Below, in pieces: positions 28,409 through 29,841 of a DNA stretch of 29,841 nt. The notes beneath the pieces were generated by a model. It was not told where the DNA came from, made no database searches, and was given only the letters and a program-made list of their open reading frames with translations. Source of the stretch: Priapulus caudatus (Eukaryota > Priapulida > Priapulimorpha > Priapulimorphida > Priapulidae). Position numbers and translations under genes: made by a program. The stretch is taken from NCBI RefSeq assembly GCF_000485595.1, contig NW_014577151.1, forward strand, positions 300,213 through 330,053, in the 5' to 3' direction. Every line of letters begins with the position of its first letter. Position 1 is the stretch's first letter.

Positions 28409-28582
28409 ACACTATTTTTAAAAAAATATAAAAAATATAATTTTTAATTGTTGTAAACATTAATTGTTGTTATTAAAATGTTGTAAATAAATCATGTAAA
28501 TATTTGCATTAAGTGGAAAAAAAAAGTTAAACAGATAAAGATAAAAAAATACAGAAAACAGGAAAATAATTAGAAAACGAAT

Positions 28583-28646
28583 GGGATTCGATCCACCGAC
28601 CTTTCATAATTGACGCTCGCGCTGTACTCGCTAGGCTATCGAGTCA
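28583..28646 (-). mobile_element. tRNA-like SINE head or tRNA pseudogene
   Basis: On the minus strand TAGCCTAGCGAGTA resembles an A box and GGATCGAATCCC a B box, about 40 bases apart, as in tRNA-derived promoters. Acceptor-stem pairing is absent, so a functional tRNA is unlikely. A T-rich tail follows. Confidence 0.45.
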
Positions 28647-28689
28647 TATCGGAATTAAACATTTTGGATGTGCTATGTATATGACGACA

Positions 28690-28730
28690 CTGTGACGTCA
28701 TTGAGCGACGAAACAAGCTCAACCAATAGC
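28690..28730. promoter_or_regulatory. CRE plus CCAAT patch, possible ELYS promoter
   Basis: A full palindromic CRE TGACGTCA at 28,693-28,700 and CCAAT at 28,723-28,727, without a TATA box. The layout resembles housekeeping promoters and lies about 1.1 kb upstream of exon 1. Function is inferred from motifs only. Confidence 0.25.
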
Positions 28731-29000
28731 AGCGCTCACTACAGCCCTATGTTCTTGATTGACCTAGGAAAAAAAATCACGCTGCCCGCGTCCGTGCGTG
28801 TGTGTACGTGTGGTTTACTGGAAGCAGATTCTGAGAATGTGAATCGCAACAAGAAACAATGCTTTACTTGGCATAAATCAAAACAGTAGTGCACGCGTGC
28901 AATCCATTCGCTACCCATCAGCTGTGTGGGTTCGTTGCGCAATTCATTTCTCCACGAGTTCAAGACAAGTGCGTACATACCAGAGTGTACATGTATGTAT

Positions 29001-29841
29001 AGAGAGGGGTGTAGGGATGATACACTGTAGCGACAGGGAGGGTGTAGGGCAGGGGTGGGCAAACTACGGCCCGCGGGCCGCATGCGGCCCTCTACGGGGT
29101 TCTGTGCGGCCCGCGGAAGCCTACAGCAAATAAAAAAATAAAAAAAATAAAATAAAAACAATAGATTTTTGTGAAAGTCAACATGTTTGTGCTTGAACCG
29201 AGGCTGACTTTTTCAGTGTCATACAGATTACTGTTCTATTGTCTCTGGTTCGCTCTGCAACGCCATTTCAGCTAATTATGGTCCAGAAATGTGGCAAAAC
29301 GCACGATTTTAAAAGGTGCGGCCCTTCGACTTTTCATGGCCCACTGATGCGGCCCTCGCTTTGAAAAGTTTGCCCACCCCTGGTGTAGGGTGTAGGGATG
29401 ATACACTGTAGAGACAGAGAGGGTGTAGGGGGAGGGGTGTAGGGATGATACACTGTAGAGACAGAGAGGGTGTAGGGGGGAGGGGTGTAGGAATGATACA
29501 CTGTAGAGACAGAGAGGGTGTAGGGGGAGGGGTGTAGGGATGATACACTGTAGAGACAGAGAGGGTGTAGGGGGGAGTGGTGTAGAAATGATACACTGTA
29601 GAGACAGAGAGGGTGTAGTGTGAGGGGTGTAGGGATGATACACTGTAGAGACAGGGAGGGGTGCAGGAATGATACACTGTAGAGACAGAAAGGGTGTAGC
29701 GGGAGGGGTGTAGGGATGATACACTGTAAAGACAGAGAGGGTGTAGGGGGGAGTGGTGTAGGAATGATACACTGTAGAGACAGAGAGGGTGTAGTGTGAG
29801 GGGTGTAGGGATGATACACTGTAGAGACAAGGAGGGGTGCA
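29001..29841. repeat. 47/48-bp minisatellite, continues past window
   Basis: atgatacactgta recurs at 29,017, 29,398, 29,445, 29,493, 29,540, 29,588, 29,635, 29,669, 29,716, 29,764 and 29,811. Spacing alternates 47 and 48, with one 34-bp step. The first interval is stretched by a transposon insertion. The long minus ORFs are repeat artefacts. Confidence 0.95.
29050..29382. mobile_element. hAT MITE with perfect 8-bp target duplication
   Basis: The ends CAGGGGTGGGCAAAC and GTTTGCCCACCCCTG are perfect inverted repeats. GTGTAGGG flanks both sides (29,042-29,049 and 29,383-29,390), the 8-bp duplication expected of hAT. GCGGCCC/CGCGGGCC subterminal motifs are of the Charlie-like type. 333 bp, non-coding. 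Confidence 0.92.

Larger units (their letters stand above)
27551..28998. other. Upstream region of the ELYS gene
   Basis: No coding region recognised. It holds repeat remnants (27,640-27,750; 27,998-28,100), a TG tract (28,240-28,285), a telomere-like array, a tRNA-like SINE head and a promoter-like patch. The ELYS promoter and any 5' UTR exon should lie here. Confidence 0.4.

Noticed and set aside
28583-28646. Functional tRNA gene
   Set aside because: A- and B-box-like sequence is present but the acceptor and anticodon stems do not pair convincingly.
29272-29830. Minus-strand ORFs with repeated SLQCIIPTP-like units
   Set aside because: Direct reading of the 47/48-bp minisatellite in three frames. 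No start context or other coding evidence.

Overview
The window is animal genomic DNA. Its genes have many introns with GT/AG splice sites, the intergenic and intronic DNA is AT-rich with long microsatellites, and several small DNA transposons are present. A short interstitial (TTAGGG)n-type array near 28,390 and the hAT, pogo-like and RTE-like remnants suit a non-arthropod invertebrate, probably marine. The phylum cannot be fixed from the sequence alone.

One protein-coding gene fills almost everything from 27,550 down to position 1 on the minus strand: an ortholog of ELYS/AHCTF1, the nucleoporin that binds chromatin and recruits the Nup107-160 complex when nuclear pores reassemble after mitosis. 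I traced 32 coding exons by similarity to vertebrate ELYS (recalled, not searched). Their intron phases chain from the initiator Met at 27,535 to a donor at 68-67. The last exon(s) lie outside the window. About 2,140 residues are accounted for, against roughly 2,270 in human. Exons 1-9 are the N-terminal beta-propeller, exon 10 leads into the next domain, exons 11-24 are the alpha-helical domain, and exons 25-32 are a long low-complexity tail. The tail has an acidic run, a 10-residue tandem repeat and, in exon 32, a 25-residue tandem repeat that is easily missed because a long ORF lies on the opposite strand.

The middle of the gene is present twice in tandem (about 11,794-15,956 and 15,957-20,137, unit about 4.17 kb), covering exons 10-17. 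A central block of about 1.36 kb is virtually identical between the copies; the flanks differ mostly by single-base indels. The damage is reciprocal: exons 10-12 are intact only in the lower-coordinate copy and exons 16-17 only in the higher-coordinate copy. This looks more like an unmerged assembly overlap than a real duplication.

The introns carry the mobile DNA: a 166-bp palindromic MITE (4.8 kb), an RTE-like LINE tail (9.2 kb), a dimeric repeat with a GGAC array (20.9-21.3 kb), a 265-bp MITE (22.5 kb), a 1.65-kb hAT-like element with a decayed transposase fragment (23.8-25.4 kb) and a pogo/Tigger-like MITE (26.9-27.3 kb). Upstream of the gene, 27.6-29.8 kb holds a hAT-like terminus, a telomere-like array, a tRNA-like SINE head, a CRE/CCAAT promoter-like patch and a 47/48-bp minisatellite interrupted by a 333-bp hAT MITE with a perfect 8-bp target duplication. 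I found no second gene.
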